In this document: in pieces, positions 9,101 through 16,070 of the stretch
Numbering within the stretch: the first letter of the stretch is position 1
Layout: every line of letters starts with the position of its first letter
Source of the DNA: Flavobacteriales bacterium
GTDB taxonomy: Bacteria; Bacteroidota; Bacteroidia; Flavobacteriales_D; Crocinitomicaceae
Direction: 5' to 3'
DNA length: 22,759 nucleotides
Assembly (NCBI GenBank): GCA_018665005.1
Contig: JABJEE010000270.1
Span: 1-22,759 of the forward strand
Notes under the pieces: generated by a model
What the model saw: the letters and a program-made list of their open reading frames with translations, nothing else
What the model was told of the DNA's origin: nothing
Database searches by the model: none
Made by a program: the position numbers and the translations under genes

Positions 9101-9347
9101 GCACAACCAAACATGGGGCCCTGTGTTTCTAGAAGGTTTTGATAAATTCAACTTTCAACTTTTGGTTTTCAATAGATGGGGAGAAATGGTTTGGGAGAGT
9201 AAAGATGCTGATGCGAGATGGGATGGAACTTATTCAAAAAGTCCATATATGTGCCCCGACGGAATTTATACTTGGAAAATCTTATACAAACAAAAGGATA
9301 CTGACGAAAAGATAACGAGAACAGGTCATGTGACCATCATGAGATAA
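6162..9347 (+). CDS. giant T9SS type B (gliding-motility C-terminal domain) multi-Ig surface protein
   Basis: 1061 residues. Signal peptide about 1-19. An N-terminal beta-rich region at about 20-225 resembles cell-surface domains but has no name I can give. Two Ig-like domains lie at about 228-312 and 315-395. Five tandem ~80-residue Cys-paired Ig-like repeats (CHU_C-associated type) span 401-797. A PKD-like domain follows at 798-883 and a second at 886-966 (with YIWDFGNG). The C-terminal T9SS type B sorting domain starts near 964: VPNTFTPD, then FNRWGEMVWES, RWDGTY and DGIYTWKILYK. Type B domains do not resemble the type A domain of the first gene. Inference: an extended, secreted or surface-held stalk or adhesin. 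The final gene of the 3337-9347 unit; no enzyme domain is visible. Confidence 0.92.
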   Translation: MKLVFSLLVILFTFSNGRTQNLVDITVGGSYAFTNTFNVISTNYNGTGEGIGWSANLYTSVEMGPSNNLFSLRWMIDYATTTAGSSFLMTDVSIYLFEYGANSVFPNEDIPDLIANGAVNVFQGDLTFTPPASNPPTHCEAEVVFSVPFSYTAGNSLVVYVEKTTPYNFGSLSPYYGYMPGASGLRVLSNWSGTVANPILPVANNSNEDRYALIKFNETNPNLCLTSPCVAGLVSGDEFLCSGNNTATLSIDNPNGLDLQWQVLNTGVWEDISGANSETLTVNNIQTTTQYQVLVSGSSCSTVNSDIITVNVTNSPSPPEIDVVTQPICPNITGSVSFVNLPSPENWTINGNPSGSVSGTSSSGTISNLNPGTYFFSITVGACSSSETINPIVLVSPQTPAPVITNNNYNACIEDGQIVDDLPVTFSNTPIISVDIGGIVSTASLTDTLVTGLYYVSQIDNANGCNQSDSVSINVIIEQSSAPQITNNNVQLCESDSITIGGLGATGNGGVLNFFFWDGTSIIALSESDLALTGTYYVTQTGPGNSCESIDSLQINVSLTNLSAPTTNNSSPVFCVIADLLVGDLNVIGNYPTYFFDDGSSIVPVNTNDSLEQGEYIIIDIDPLTGCQSIDSLSIAVTLNDPMAPTALNNAPTFCETDTPTINDLLVDGSNINWYDINGIALGSNTVLTNNTTYFATQTIGTPLCESSTFLEMSITILNTPPPTTSQTIQVFCEDENAAVQDLDITGSDITWYDAALDGNIIDPTSLLIDGQTLYASQSINGCESIEILEIDIVIQTGIDGGFTASGTSGCAPFDVALSANFSTADTDVIYSWFIDGVATGNSPILNYTFEIQGCYDIQLDINSTNFCLSSTEAIDYVCVLPEPISQFTANPTVLTSPTQLVSFTNQSVNSAQYIWDFGNGNSSSNTNPDYSITINNDFLEVFLTAISDEGCESTSSLILTLNETYDLYVPNTFTPDSDEHNQTWGPVFLEGFDKFNFQLLVFNRWGEMVWESKDADARWDGTYSKSPYMCPDGIYTWKILYKQKDTDEKITRTGHVTIMR
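7362..8552 (+). repeat. five tandem ~80-residue Ig-like repeats
   Basis: Repeat units begin at residues 401, 482, 564, 644 and 722 of the protein, giving periods of 81, 82, 80 and 78. Each opens with an AP-x-T/I-x-N-like segment, has a Cys about 12 residues in (for example QLCESD, TFCETD, VFCEDE) and ends with a second Cys followed by an alternating hydrophobic strand (NGCNQSDSVSINV, TGCQSIDSLSIAV, NGCESIEILEIDI). The Cys pair presumably forms a disulphide in each unit. The units have diverged at the DNA level, so this is an old duplication rather than a fresh, unstable array. Confidence 0.8.
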
Positions 9348-9364
9348 TCTCCTATAGGCGACCT

Positions 9365-10675
9365 CTATTTTTTTCTAAAGAAAATTTTAACCGGGACACC
9401 TTTGAAATCAAAGTTATCACGTAATCTGTTTTCAAAGAACCTCTTATATCCATCCGTAACATATTGAGGCAAATTACAGAATATAGCAAAAGAGGGTGCG
9501 TGAGTAGGTAATTGCTGAATAAATTTAATTTTTATATATTTTCCTTTAACTGATGGAGGTGGCGTAGCATGCACAACATCAAGCATAATGTCATTTAATT
9601 TTGAAGTAGGTATTTTTTGAATCCTATTCTCAAAAACGGTCATTGCTGTTTCAATGGCCTTATGAATTCTCTGCTTCGTAACCGTTGAAGTAAAAATAAT
9701 CGGAACATCGTTAAAAGGCGCAAGCTGTTCACGAATTTTGTCTTCGTATTGCTTAACCGAAGCGTGGTCTTTGTCTATTAAATCCCATTTATTGACCAAT
9801 ACAACAACACCCTTAGAATTCTTTTCAATCATATAAAAAATATTCAAGTCCTGTTTTTGAATGCCCTCTTGTGCATCCACCATAAATAAACAAACGTCTG
9901 AATTTTCAATGGTCCTTACAGAGCGTAAAACAGAATAATATTCTATATCCTCAGTGACTTTGGCTTTCTTACGAATTCCTGCGGTATCAATCAATAAAAA
10001 ATCAAAACCAAAAGCATTATACCTTGTATGAATTGAATCTCTCGTTGTTCCAGATATATCGGTTACAATATTTCGATCTTTTCCAATAAAAGCATTAATT
10101 ATTGATGATTTTCCGACGTTAGGCTTACCAACAATGGCCAACCTAGGAAGATTGTTTTCTTCTAATACGGATTCATCCTCAATATCAAAAAAGGTAACCA
10201 ATTTGTCTAGTATTTCTCCTGTACCTGAGCCATTCGTAGCAGACAAGTCAAAAACATCGCCTAAACCAAAAGAATAAAATTCTGAAGACAAACCAACTCT
10301 TGCCGTATTGTCAACCTTATTTGCCACAACAAGGACTTCTTTATTACTCTTTCTTAATAGATTGGCAACAACCAAATCCATCTCAACCACACCCGTGGTC
10401 ACATCAACCATAAAAACTATAACCGAAGCCTCGTCAATGGCCAATTCTACCTGCCTTCTTATTTCGCCTTCAAATATATCTTCCTTAGTTCGAGCATAAC
10501 CTCCTGTATCAATAACAGAAAACTTACAACCATTCCACTGGCCTTGACCATATATTCGATCTCGAGTTACACCACTGACTTCTTTAACAATGGCGTCTCT
10601 TGACTCTGTAAGCCGATTAAAAAGAGTCGATTTACCCACATTGGGCCTTCCTACGATGGCGATAATATTTGACAT
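9365..10675 (-). CDS. der: ribosome biogenesis GTPase Der (EngA)
   Basis: 436 residues, the usual Der length. Two GTPase domains in tandem are diagnostic: the first with GRPNVGKST near residue 9, DTGG and NKVD; the second with GKPNVGKSS from residue 183, DTAGIRKKAKV and NKWD. A C-terminal KH-like domain follows (about 355-436, TPPPSVKGKYIKI). Der binds the 50S subunit and is needed for late large-subunit assembly. The start ATG lies 9 bases after the era stop codon, so the two are almost certainly one transcript. Converges on the T9SS type B gene with an 17-base gap. Confidence 0.98.
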   Translation of the reverse strand: MSNIIAIVGRPNVGKSTLFNRLTESRDAIVKEVSGVTRDRIYGQGQWNGCKFSVIDTGGYARTKEDIFEGEIRRQVELAIDEASVIVFMVDVTTGVVEMDLVVANLLRKSNKEVLVVANKVDNTARVGLSSEFYSFGLGDVFDLSATNGSGTGEILDKLVTFFDIEDESVLEENNLPRLAIVGKPNVGKSSIINAFIGKDRNIVTDISGTTRDSIHTRYNAFGFDFLLIDTAGIRKKAKVTEDIEYYSVLRSVRTIENSDVCLFMVDAQEGIQKQDLNIFYMIEKNSKGVVVLVNKWDLIDKDHASVKQYEDKIREQLAPFNDVPIIFTSTVTKQRIHKAIETAMTVFENRIQKIPTSKLNDIMLDVVHATPPPSVKGKYIKIKFIQQLPTHAPSFAIFCNLPQYVTDGYKRFFENRLRDNFDFKGVPVKIFFRKK

Positions 10676-10684
10676 ATTGTTCTT

Positions 10685-11560
10685 TTAGTAACCGTATTTT
10701 TTTAGCTTTTGCTCTGAGCTCCTCCAGTCTTTATCAACTTTGACAAAATTTTCAAGAAATACTTTTCTATCTAAAAAATTCTCTAAATCAATTCTTGATT
10801 TTTTTCCTATTTTTTGAAGCATTTCTCCTCCCTTACCTATAATTATTCCTTTCTGAGAATCTCTTTCGACTATGATTTGGGCACGAATTCGAATCATACG
10901 GCCATCCTCTTTATATTCCTCCACAAGAACTTGACAGCTGTATGGTATCTCTTTTTGACATAACTCAAATATTTTTTCACGAATGATTTCTGAAATAAAG
11001 AATCGCAATGGACGATCTGTTAAGTCTTCTTTATCATAATATGGAGGACTTTCTGGAATATGAGATACAATCTCCGTCCATACACTTTCAATATTAAAAT
11101 CATGTAACGCTGATATCGGATAGATTTTAGCATTTGGAAGCTGTTCTTTCCAATACGCTATTCTCTTAAAAACCCGATCCTGTTCAGACAAATCAATTTT
11201 ATTAATCAAGCAAAAAACAGGAATTTCAAGCTTTTTAATTCTATCCAGTGTTTTACGATGATTCATTTCTTTTTCATGAGTATCAGTTACAAACAACAAT
11301 ACATCTGCATCCTTTATGGATCCCTGCACGCTGTCCATCATGTTTTCATGTAATTTGTATGCGGCATTTACAACTCCTGGTGTATCTGAAAAGACAACCT
11401 GGTAATCTTCATCATTTACAATACCGATAATTCGATGCCTTGTAGTTTGAGCTTTAGATGTAACAATAGAAACTCGTTCGCCGACCAAACGATTCATTAA
11501 AGTAGATTTTCCTACATTTGGACTTCCTACAATATTTACAAAACCCGACTTATGTGCCAT
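10685..11560 (-). CDS. era: GTPase Era
   Basis: 291 residues. GTPase motifs: GSPNVGKST from residue 12, DTPG, and NKID. The C-terminal KH RNA-binding domain contains GKGGEMLQKIGKKSR. Era binds the 3' end of 16S rRNA and assists 30S subunit maturation; it is cytoplasmic and membrane-associated. The frame is open to 11590, but I chose the ATG at 11560: the extra ten residues lie over the promoter, whose -7 box is at 11577-11584, and MAHKSGFVNIVG is where the family normally begins. First gene of an era-der operon. Confidence 0.98.
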   Translation of the reverse strand: MAHKSGFVNIVGSPNVGKSTLMNRLVGERVSIVTSKAQTTRHRIIGIVNDEDYQVVFSDTPGVVNAAYKLHENMMDSVQGSIKDADVLLFVTDTHEKEMNHRKTLDRIKKLEIPVFCLINKIDLSEQDRVFKRIAYWKEQLPNAKIYPISALHDFNIESVWTEIVSHIPESPPYYDKEDLTDRPLRFFISEIIREKIFELCQKEIPYSCQVLVEEYKEDGRMIRIRAQIIVERDSQKGIIIGKGGEMLQKIGKKSRIDLENFLDRKVFLENFVKVDKDWRSSEQKLKKYGY

Positions 11561-11576
11561 AAAAAAGAATTGGGCG

Positions 11577-11584
11577 CAAAGATA
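11577..11584 (-). promoter_or_regulatory. -7 box of the era-der operon
   Basis: TATCTTTG on the minus strand matches TAnnTTTG exactly, followed by CGCCC. The -33 TTG is not obvious at the expected distance. Predicted leader is about 10 bases to the ATG at 11560. This also argues against starting era at 11590. Confidence 0.55.
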
Positions 11585-11601
11585 CGACATTTAAAATGAT
11601 G

Positions 11602-11632
11602 TTGTAAATAATTTGATTAATCTATACTTTTA
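11602..11632 (+). promoter_or_regulatory. promoter of the desaturase-family gene
   Basis: TTG at 11602-11604, a 20-base spacer, then TACTTTTA at 11625-11632, one base off TAnnTTTG. It points away from the era promoter, making 11561-11647 a divergent promoter region. It ends 15 bases before the TTG start codon at 11648. Confidence 0.45.
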
Positions 11633-11647
11633 AGAAAACATTGTCAT

Positions 11648-12610
11648 TTGAAAAAAAAAATAATTCTTCTTTTATCCCTAATCGTTATTCTCGTAGTAAT
11701 TTATTACCAAGAAAAATTTTCTCTCATTTTTTCGAACCCAAAAGGATTTATTGATTTATTTCTTAACATCTCAAGAATAGCCTCTTTTAGTTTATATGCC
11801 TTGGCTTTAAACATGGGTATCTTCCTTTTAGCGGCAATCGTCGAAATCATGTCTATTGGGTGGACCAAATCATCATTAAAAAGAATACTGTCAAATCGAT
11901 CTAAATCTACCTATGGCGATTTATGGTGCTGGGCATTATCTATTTTTAATTTATACGACCTGTTTGTGCTGCTATTTTCCTTTGGATTGTTTTATGCGAC
12001 AACGAGCCTTGTGATGCATAGCGTATACGAGGTTCATTTGGTTAATAAAATAGGATCTCCCATCGTTGTATTTATGCTCGTTTTTGCTATTTCAGATTTT
12101 AAACACTACATCTGGCATTACTTCATGCACAAAAGGCCATTTTGGGAATTGCATAAGTACCATCATTCTGCTACAGAATTCAATCTAATTACAACCACCC
12201 GGGGTCATTTTTTAGAAAAGGGGTTCTTAACCATAATTGATGTTTTTGTGTTTCTTTTATTGGGCGTTCCTCCTGAATATTTTATTTTCCTAGCCTTTGG
12301 AAGAGAATTTTATGCGTTTATTTTACATGCAGATTTAAATTGGTCTCTGGGATGGTTTGGTAAATACATATTGATATCTCCAAAAGCACATAAAATACAT
12401 CACAGTAATGATGAAAATCATTTCGGGAAAAACTTAGGCACTTTCTTTAACTGGTGGGATCATCTTTTTGGAACGTATATGGATACAGATGAGGAAATTA
12501 AAATAGGAGTAAAAAACACCACCTATAATAAAAATGGTTTTTGGATGGATATGGTACATGGAACAAAAGATTTTATTTCAGCCACTTTAAAGGTCAGAAA
12601 CACAAACTAA
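11648..12610 (+). CDS. fatty acid hydroxylase / sterol desaturase superfamily membrane protein
   Basis: 320 residues, multi-pass inner-membrane protein. The di-iron histidine clusters of the superfamily are present: His153, His157 and His161 in KHYIWHYFMH, His169-x2-His172-His173 in ELHKYHHS, and His248-x2-His251-His252 in HKIHHS, with a further His in FILHADLNW between them. Such enzymes use O2 and a di-iron centre to hydroxylate or desaturate lipids or carotenoids; the substrate here cannot be read from sequence. The start is a TTG at 11648: no in-frame ATG lies between the upstream stop codon and the first internal Met near residue 56, which is after the first membrane helix. Its own promoter is proposed at 11602-11632. 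Converges on the DUF58 gene with a 9-base gap. Confidence 0.88.
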   Translation: MKKKIILLLSLIVILVVIYYQEKFSLIFSNPKGFIDLFLNISRIASFSLYALALNMGIFLLAAIVEIMSIGWTKSSLKRILSNRSKSTYGDLWCWALSIFNLYDLFVLLFSFGLFYATTSLVMHSVYEVHLVNKIGSPIVVFMLVFAISDFKHYIWHYFMHKRPFWELHKYHHSATEFNLITTTRGHFLEKGFLTIIDVFVFLLLGVPPEYFIFLAFGREFYAFILHADLNWSLGWFGKYILISPKAHKIHHSNDENHFGKNLGTFFNWWDHLFGTYMDTDEEIKIGVKNTTYNKNGFWMDMVHGTKDFISATLKVRNTN

Positions 12611-12619
12611 CAAATCGCT

Positions 12620-13531
12620 TTAATGTAGCTTTTGTCTTTTAATGAGATATTGTTGAAGAACAGGCTCTATACCATCAGCAATATTTACCTCAACAAAGTC
12701 GATACTCAGATTCACGCATTTTAATCTAATCTCTTCGAAATAAGATTTAATTCGTTTCTCATAAGCTTCCCTTATTTCATTAGGGTTGAGCTTCATTTTT
12801 TCACCAGACTCCATATCGATAAGCTCATAGGGTCTATTTTCAAGCCCTAAATCTTTTTCCACTGCATTGTTCAACACTTGGAATAAAACCACTTCATGTT
12901 TATTATGCTTCAAATGCTGTAAAGATTCAATAACCTCATTAACTCGATTTGGATCATCTAATAAATCTGTAAATATGACGACAAGACTTCTTTTATGAAT
13001 TAACTCTGCAATTTCATGTAAAGAATCAGCAGTAGTCGTTTCATTCTTTTCCTTTGGATTATATGCTTTTAATCCTTTTTCAAGTTCAGCATATAATCGA
13101 CGATGGTGACTTTGAGAAGATTTAGATTCACTAACAAATTCAACTTTTTCATTGAAAAAACTTAAACCAACCGCGTCTCTCTGACGTCGTAAAAGCTCCA
13201 TTAAGCTAGCTACTGAATAAACTGAAAACTCAAACTTGGAAACCTCATCATATTTGAAATACATCGAGCTAGACGAATCAATTACAAAATAGCATCTCAA
13301 ATTGGTCTCTTCCTCATACTTCTTGGTATACATTCGCTCGGTTCTTCCGTAAAGCTTCCAATCAATATGTCTTGTGGATTCTCCATTATTATACAACCGA
13401 TGTTCAGCAAACTCAACTGAAAAACCATGAAAAGGACTCTTATGTAAACCCGTAATAAAACCCTCTACCACTTGCTTAGCAAGCAATTCTAAGTTTCCGA
13501 ATTGAGCAAGTTTCAAACGATCAATAGGCAT
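12620..13531 (-). CDS. DUF58 domain protein (vWA-like)
   Basis: 303 residues with no membrane segment. The N-terminal half carries the DUF58 signature: GFHKSPFHGFSVEFAEHR-like text followed by DWKLYGRTERMYTKKYEEE. It then enters a von Willebrand factor A fold with the metal-binding DxSxS motif at Asp85-Ser87-Ser89 (VIDSSSSM) and a later TDLLDD. DUF58 proteins are usually partners of MoxR-type AAA+ ATPases and sit beside Bat genes; neither is in this window. Here it is the last gene behind the EamA transporter (24-base gap) and the SUI1 factor. It probably acts as a metal-dependent protein-interaction module in the cytoplasm. Function is not established. Confidence 0.92.
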   Translation of the reverse strand: MPIDRLKLAQFGNLELLAKQVVEGFITGLHKSPFHGFSVEFAEHRLYNNGESTRHIDWKLYGRTERMYTKKYEEETNLRCYFVIDSSSSMYFKYDEVSKFEFSVYSVASLMELLRRQRDAVGLSFFNEKVEFVSESKSSQSHHRRLYAELEKGLKAYNPKEKNETTTADSLHEIAELIHKRSLVVIFTDLLDDPNRVNEVIESLQHLKHNKHEVVLFQVLNNAVEKDLGLENRPYELIDMESGEKMKLNPNEIREAYEKRIKSYFEEIRLKCVNLSIDFVEVNIADGIEPVLQQYLIKRQKLH

Positions 13532-13555
13532 AAAGTAAATTTATTAAAAATTGAT

Positions 13556-14461
13556 TCAAGTTTTCTTGTAGATGTGACGATATACTGTATTTAACAAAAC
13601 ACCGACTAAAATCAAAAAGACACCCAAATATACAATTACGTTTAGTCTCTCGTCAAAAATAAACAATCCAATGAGAAGCGCATATATGATTCCGAGATAC
13701 TGAAACGGTACAATTACTGAAGCATGACCAAAATGCAAGGCTTTTGTTAAAAGGATTTGCGCAAATTGTGTAAAAACTCCTATCAATATTAAAAAGATCC
13801 ATTCTATTCCGATAGGATGAACATAGTCAAACATACACCATAGCGTCATGAAAGGAATAGAAACCATTGGAAAGTACAGAACAATGTTAATCGGATGATC
13901 TGTGGATTTGAGCTTAACAATTGCAGTATATGCAACACCAGATATTGAAGCTGACAACATACCCAGACCAAGCCATAAATAATCAATAGCTATTCCATCT
14001 TTACTGCTAATCAAACCCTGTAAGGAGATTAATGCTACACCAATAAAAGCCAAGGCTACAAATAGCCATTGAATTCTATAAATACGATCTCCAATTATAA
14101 TCATGGTAAAGAGCATAGTGAAAATCGGAGCTAAGTATTGTATAACCGCAGCTATGGCAAATGGCAAGTTTTGGATAGTCATAAAAAAAATAGTCAGCGC
14201 GATAGTTCCTGATATGCCCCGAATAAGAAGCCATTTTTTATTTACGCCAAAAAAAGGATATCCCCTTAATTTAATAATCACAGCGCTTATTAAAAATGAA
14301 ACCAACGATCTTGCCAACACGAGTTCGTGAGCTGGTATATGCTGAAAATTGTGAGAAAACAATTCATTTGTTGCTCCACTTTGACCAAATAGTTTAACAA
14401 AGAAATTAACCAACAAAAAGCAAATTCCAGAAAGAATAATAAATAGAATACCTTTTTTCAC
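13556..14461 (-). CDS. EamA/DMT family transporter
   Basis: 301 residues of almost continuous membrane segments; about ten helices in two similar halves (about 5-140 and 155-295), the EamA duplication of the drug/metabolite transporter superfamily. Typical blocks include LVLARSLVSFLISAVII, the IQYLAPIFTMLFTMII block and, in the second half, FQYLGIIYALLIGLFIFDE. It is an inner-membrane exporter or importer of small metabolites; the substrate cannot be assigned. It starts 12 bases downstream of the SUI1 gene and probably shares its transcript. Confidence 0.92.
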   Translation of the reverse strand: MKKGILFIILSGICFLLVNFFVKLFGQSGATNELFSHNFQHIPAHELVLARSLVSFLISAVIIKLRGYPFFGVNKKWLLIRGISGTIALTIFFMTIQNLPFAIAAVIQYLAPIFTMLFTMIIIGDRIYRIQWLFVALAFIGVALISLQGLISSKDGIAIDYLWLGLGMLSASISGVAYTAIVKLKSTDHPINIVLYFPMVSIPFMTLWCMFDYVHPIGIEWIFLILIGVFTQFAQILLTKALHFGHASVIVPFQYLGIIYALLIGLFIFDERLNVIVYLGVFLILVGVLLNTVYRHIYKKT

Positions 14462-14473
14462 ACTTGTAATTAT

Positions 14474-14821
14474 TTATGTCCCTCCCTTTTGTTTCACTCG
14501 ATACCCCTTTTCAATAAGAAATATCACCATTTTTTTCACGAAATTTCCTTGAATTAATATTTCTGCATTTTTTGCCGATCCTCCCACACCAAATTTGTTT
14601 TTTAGAAGCTTTGATAAATCTTTTAAATCGTCATCTGTACCGACAAATCCTTCAACCAATGAAACCTCTTTACCTCCACGGTTTTTTCGATCTAAAGAAA
14701 CGTATAAAAGTTGTTCTTTGGGTGGCCTGGTTTCATACTCCGCATTATCCTCCTCTTGAAATTCAAAATCAGGATTGGTGGAATAAACAACATTGATTCT
14801 TTTCTTGTTTTTTTTAGACAT
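14474..14821 (-). CDS. SUI1/eIF1 family translation factor (YciH-like)
   Basis: 115 residues. The C-terminal two thirds are a SUI1 domain: DRKNRGGKEVSLVEGF, LKDLSKLLKNKFGVGGSAKN, AEILIQGNF and the closing EKGYRVKQKGG. This is the bacterial homologue of eukaryotic initiation factor 1, thought to influence start-codon fidelity on the small ribosomal subunit. A basic, polar N-terminal tail of about 35 residues precedes the domain. The frame is open to 14857, but the -7 box at 14855-14862 would place transcription inside that extension, so I use the ATG at 14821 (MSKKNKKR). First gene of a likely SUI1-EamA-DUF58 operon, divergent from wecB. Confidence 0.93.
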   Translation of the reverse strand: MSKKNKKRINVVYSTNPDFEFQEEDNAEYETRPPKEQLLYVSLDRKNRGGKEVSLVEGFVGTDDDLKDLSKLLKNKFGVGGSAKNAEILIQGNFVKKMVIFLIEKGYRVKQKGGT

Positions 14822-14854
14822 AGTTCGAAAGTATTCAATTAAACGTATTAAAGC

Positions 14855-14862
14855 CAAAAGTA
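14855..14862 (-). promoter_or_regulatory. -7 box of the SUI1-EamA-DUF58 operon
   Basis: TACTTTTG on the minus strand matches TAnnTTTG exactly, giving a predicted leader of about 30 bases to the ATG at 14821. No TTG is seen at the -33 distance; instead a perfect palindrome (14865-14883) occupies the interval immediately upstream. Confidence 0.5.
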
Positions 14863-14864
14863 AT

Positions 14865-14883
14865 TTATACTTTGTAAGTATAA
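14865..14883. promoter_or_regulatory. perfect 8-3-8 palindrome, possible operator
   Basis: TTATACTT, spacer TGT, AAGTATAA: a flawless 19-base dyad lying between the divergent SUI1 and wecB genes and directly upstream of the SUI1 -7 box. The size suits a dimeric transcription factor. Function is inferred only from position and symmetry. Confidence 0.4.
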
Positions 14884-14891
14884 TATTTAAT

Positions 14892-14904
14892 TTTACGACG
14901 TAAA
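14892..14904. promoter_or_regulatory. perfect 6-1-6 palindrome in the wecB leader
   Basis: TTTACG-A-CGTAAA, ending 8 bases before the wecB ATG at 14913. It differs in sequence from the neighbouring 14865-14883 palindrome. It could bind a repressor or form a weak RNA hairpin over the translation start; a one-base loop makes the RNA reading less likely. Confidence 0.35.
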
Positions 14905-14912
14905 TATATCGT

Positions 14913-16067
14913 ATGGAAGAATCTTCAAGAAAAATAGTGACTATTGTAGGGGCGAGACCTCAAATCATTAAGGCGTCTGCAATTAGCAGAGCAATAGAGA
15001 CATCATTTAAAAATGAAATCAACGAAATCATAGTACACACAGGACAGCATTATGATCAAAACATGTCACAAATATTTTTTGAAGAATTAGGCATTCCTAA
15101 CCCAACCTACAACATTAATGTCGGATCTGGTCGTCATGGTAAACAAACGGCCAAGATGATTGAGGGCATTGAAGAAATACTTTTAAAGGAGATTCCTGAT
15201 GTGGTTATTTTGTACGGTGACACAAATTCCACAATAGCCGGTGCATTGGCGGCCTCTAAAATTCATATACCCATCGTTCATATTGAAGCCGGTCTCAGAA
15301 GTTTCAATAAAAAAATGCCCGAAGAAATCAATAGAATCTCTTGTGATCATATGTCCAGCTTGCTTTTTTCCCCAACCAAACAGGGTATATTCAATTTAAA
15401 AAAGGAAGGTTTTAGCACTGACACAAATAAGAAAGCCTCTATGGACAACCCGAATATCTATCATTGTGGTGACATTATGTTAGATAATAGCATGTATTTT
15501 GGTCAAAAAGAGCATTCTTCTGAATTAATGGATACCCTTGAATTGGAAAACGACAATTATGTCCTTTGTACTATTCATCGTGATAACAACACCGATTCAG
15601 AAGAAAATCTAAGCAATATTTTAAAAGCCTTATTAAACTGTCAAGAAGAAACCCAGTTAAAAATAGTTTTACCACTACATCCTAGGACAAAAAATAAGAT
15701 TAGTGAGCTAAAAAACCAAGAGCTTGTGAAAAAAATAACAAGTAATGTCAATATCATAATAATACCTCCTGCAGGATTCATAGATATAATAGCGCTCGAA
15801 AAAAAATCGCGTTTAATAATAACAGATAGTGGTGGTCTTCAAAAAGAGGCCTATTTCTTCAAAAAACCGTGTGTTATACTTAGAGAACAAACCGAATGGG
15901 TTGAAATAGTGGAAAATGGAAATGCAATCCTAACTGGTTCAGACTATAATAAAATCAAGGCCGCAATTACCCACTTACTTTCCAAAAATGATTTTACTTA
16001 TCCGCCGATATTTGGGGATGGAAATGCAGGAAAATTTATTTGCTCTAAAATATTAAGTGATTTATAA
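14913..16067 (+). CDS. wecB: UDP-N-acetylglucosamine 2-epimerase (non-hydrolysing)
   Basis: 384 residues, the normal length. It interconverts UDP-GlcNAc and UDP-ManNAc, supplying ManNAc-type sugars for surface polysaccharides; cytoplasmic. Family motifs in order: GARPQIIKA at the start, VHTGQHYDQNMS, GDTNST with Asp103, HIEAGLRS with Glu125, MPEEINR with Glu137, IHRDNNTD with His222, and SGGLQKEAYFFKKPCVILRE. These match the known catalytic and UDP-binding positions of bacterial WecB. The downstream deacetylase starts 3 bases after the stop codon. The rest of a polysaccharide cluster, such as a UDP-ManNAc dehydrogenase or glycosyltransferases, is absent from the window. Possible regulation through the two palindromes upstream. 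Confidence 0.96.
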   Translation: MEESSRKIVTIVGARPQIIKASAISRAIETSFKNEINEIIVHTGQHYDQNMSQIFFEELGIPNPTYNINVGSGRHGKQTAKMIEGIEEILLKEIPDVVILYGDTNSTIAGALAASKIHIPIVHIEAGLRSFNKKMPEEINRISCDHMSSLLFSPTKQGIFNLKKEGFSTDTNKKASMDNPNIYHCGDIMLDNSMYFGQKEHSSELMDTLELENDNYVLCTIHRDNNTDSEENLSNILKALLNCQEETQLKIVLPLHPRTKNKISELKNQELVKKITSNVNIIIIPPAGFIDIIALEKKSRLIITDSGGLQKEAYFFKKPCVILREQTEWVEIVENGNAILTGSDYNKIKAAITHLLSKNDFTYPPIFGDGNAGKFICSKILSDL

Positions 16068-16070
16068 TCA

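Noticed and set aside
9341..9375. Short dyads (GAGAT-A-ATCTC, CCTATAGG) between the surface-protein and der genes
   Set aside because: Stems of four to five pairs, mostly A/T, partly inside the coding end; too weak to call a bidirectional terminator.
14881..14912. TAATTTTA at 14888-14895 as the wecB -7 box
   Set aside because: One mismatch and no TTG at 17-23 bases upstream; the nearest TTG is only 13 bases away, so the wecB promoter remains unassigned.
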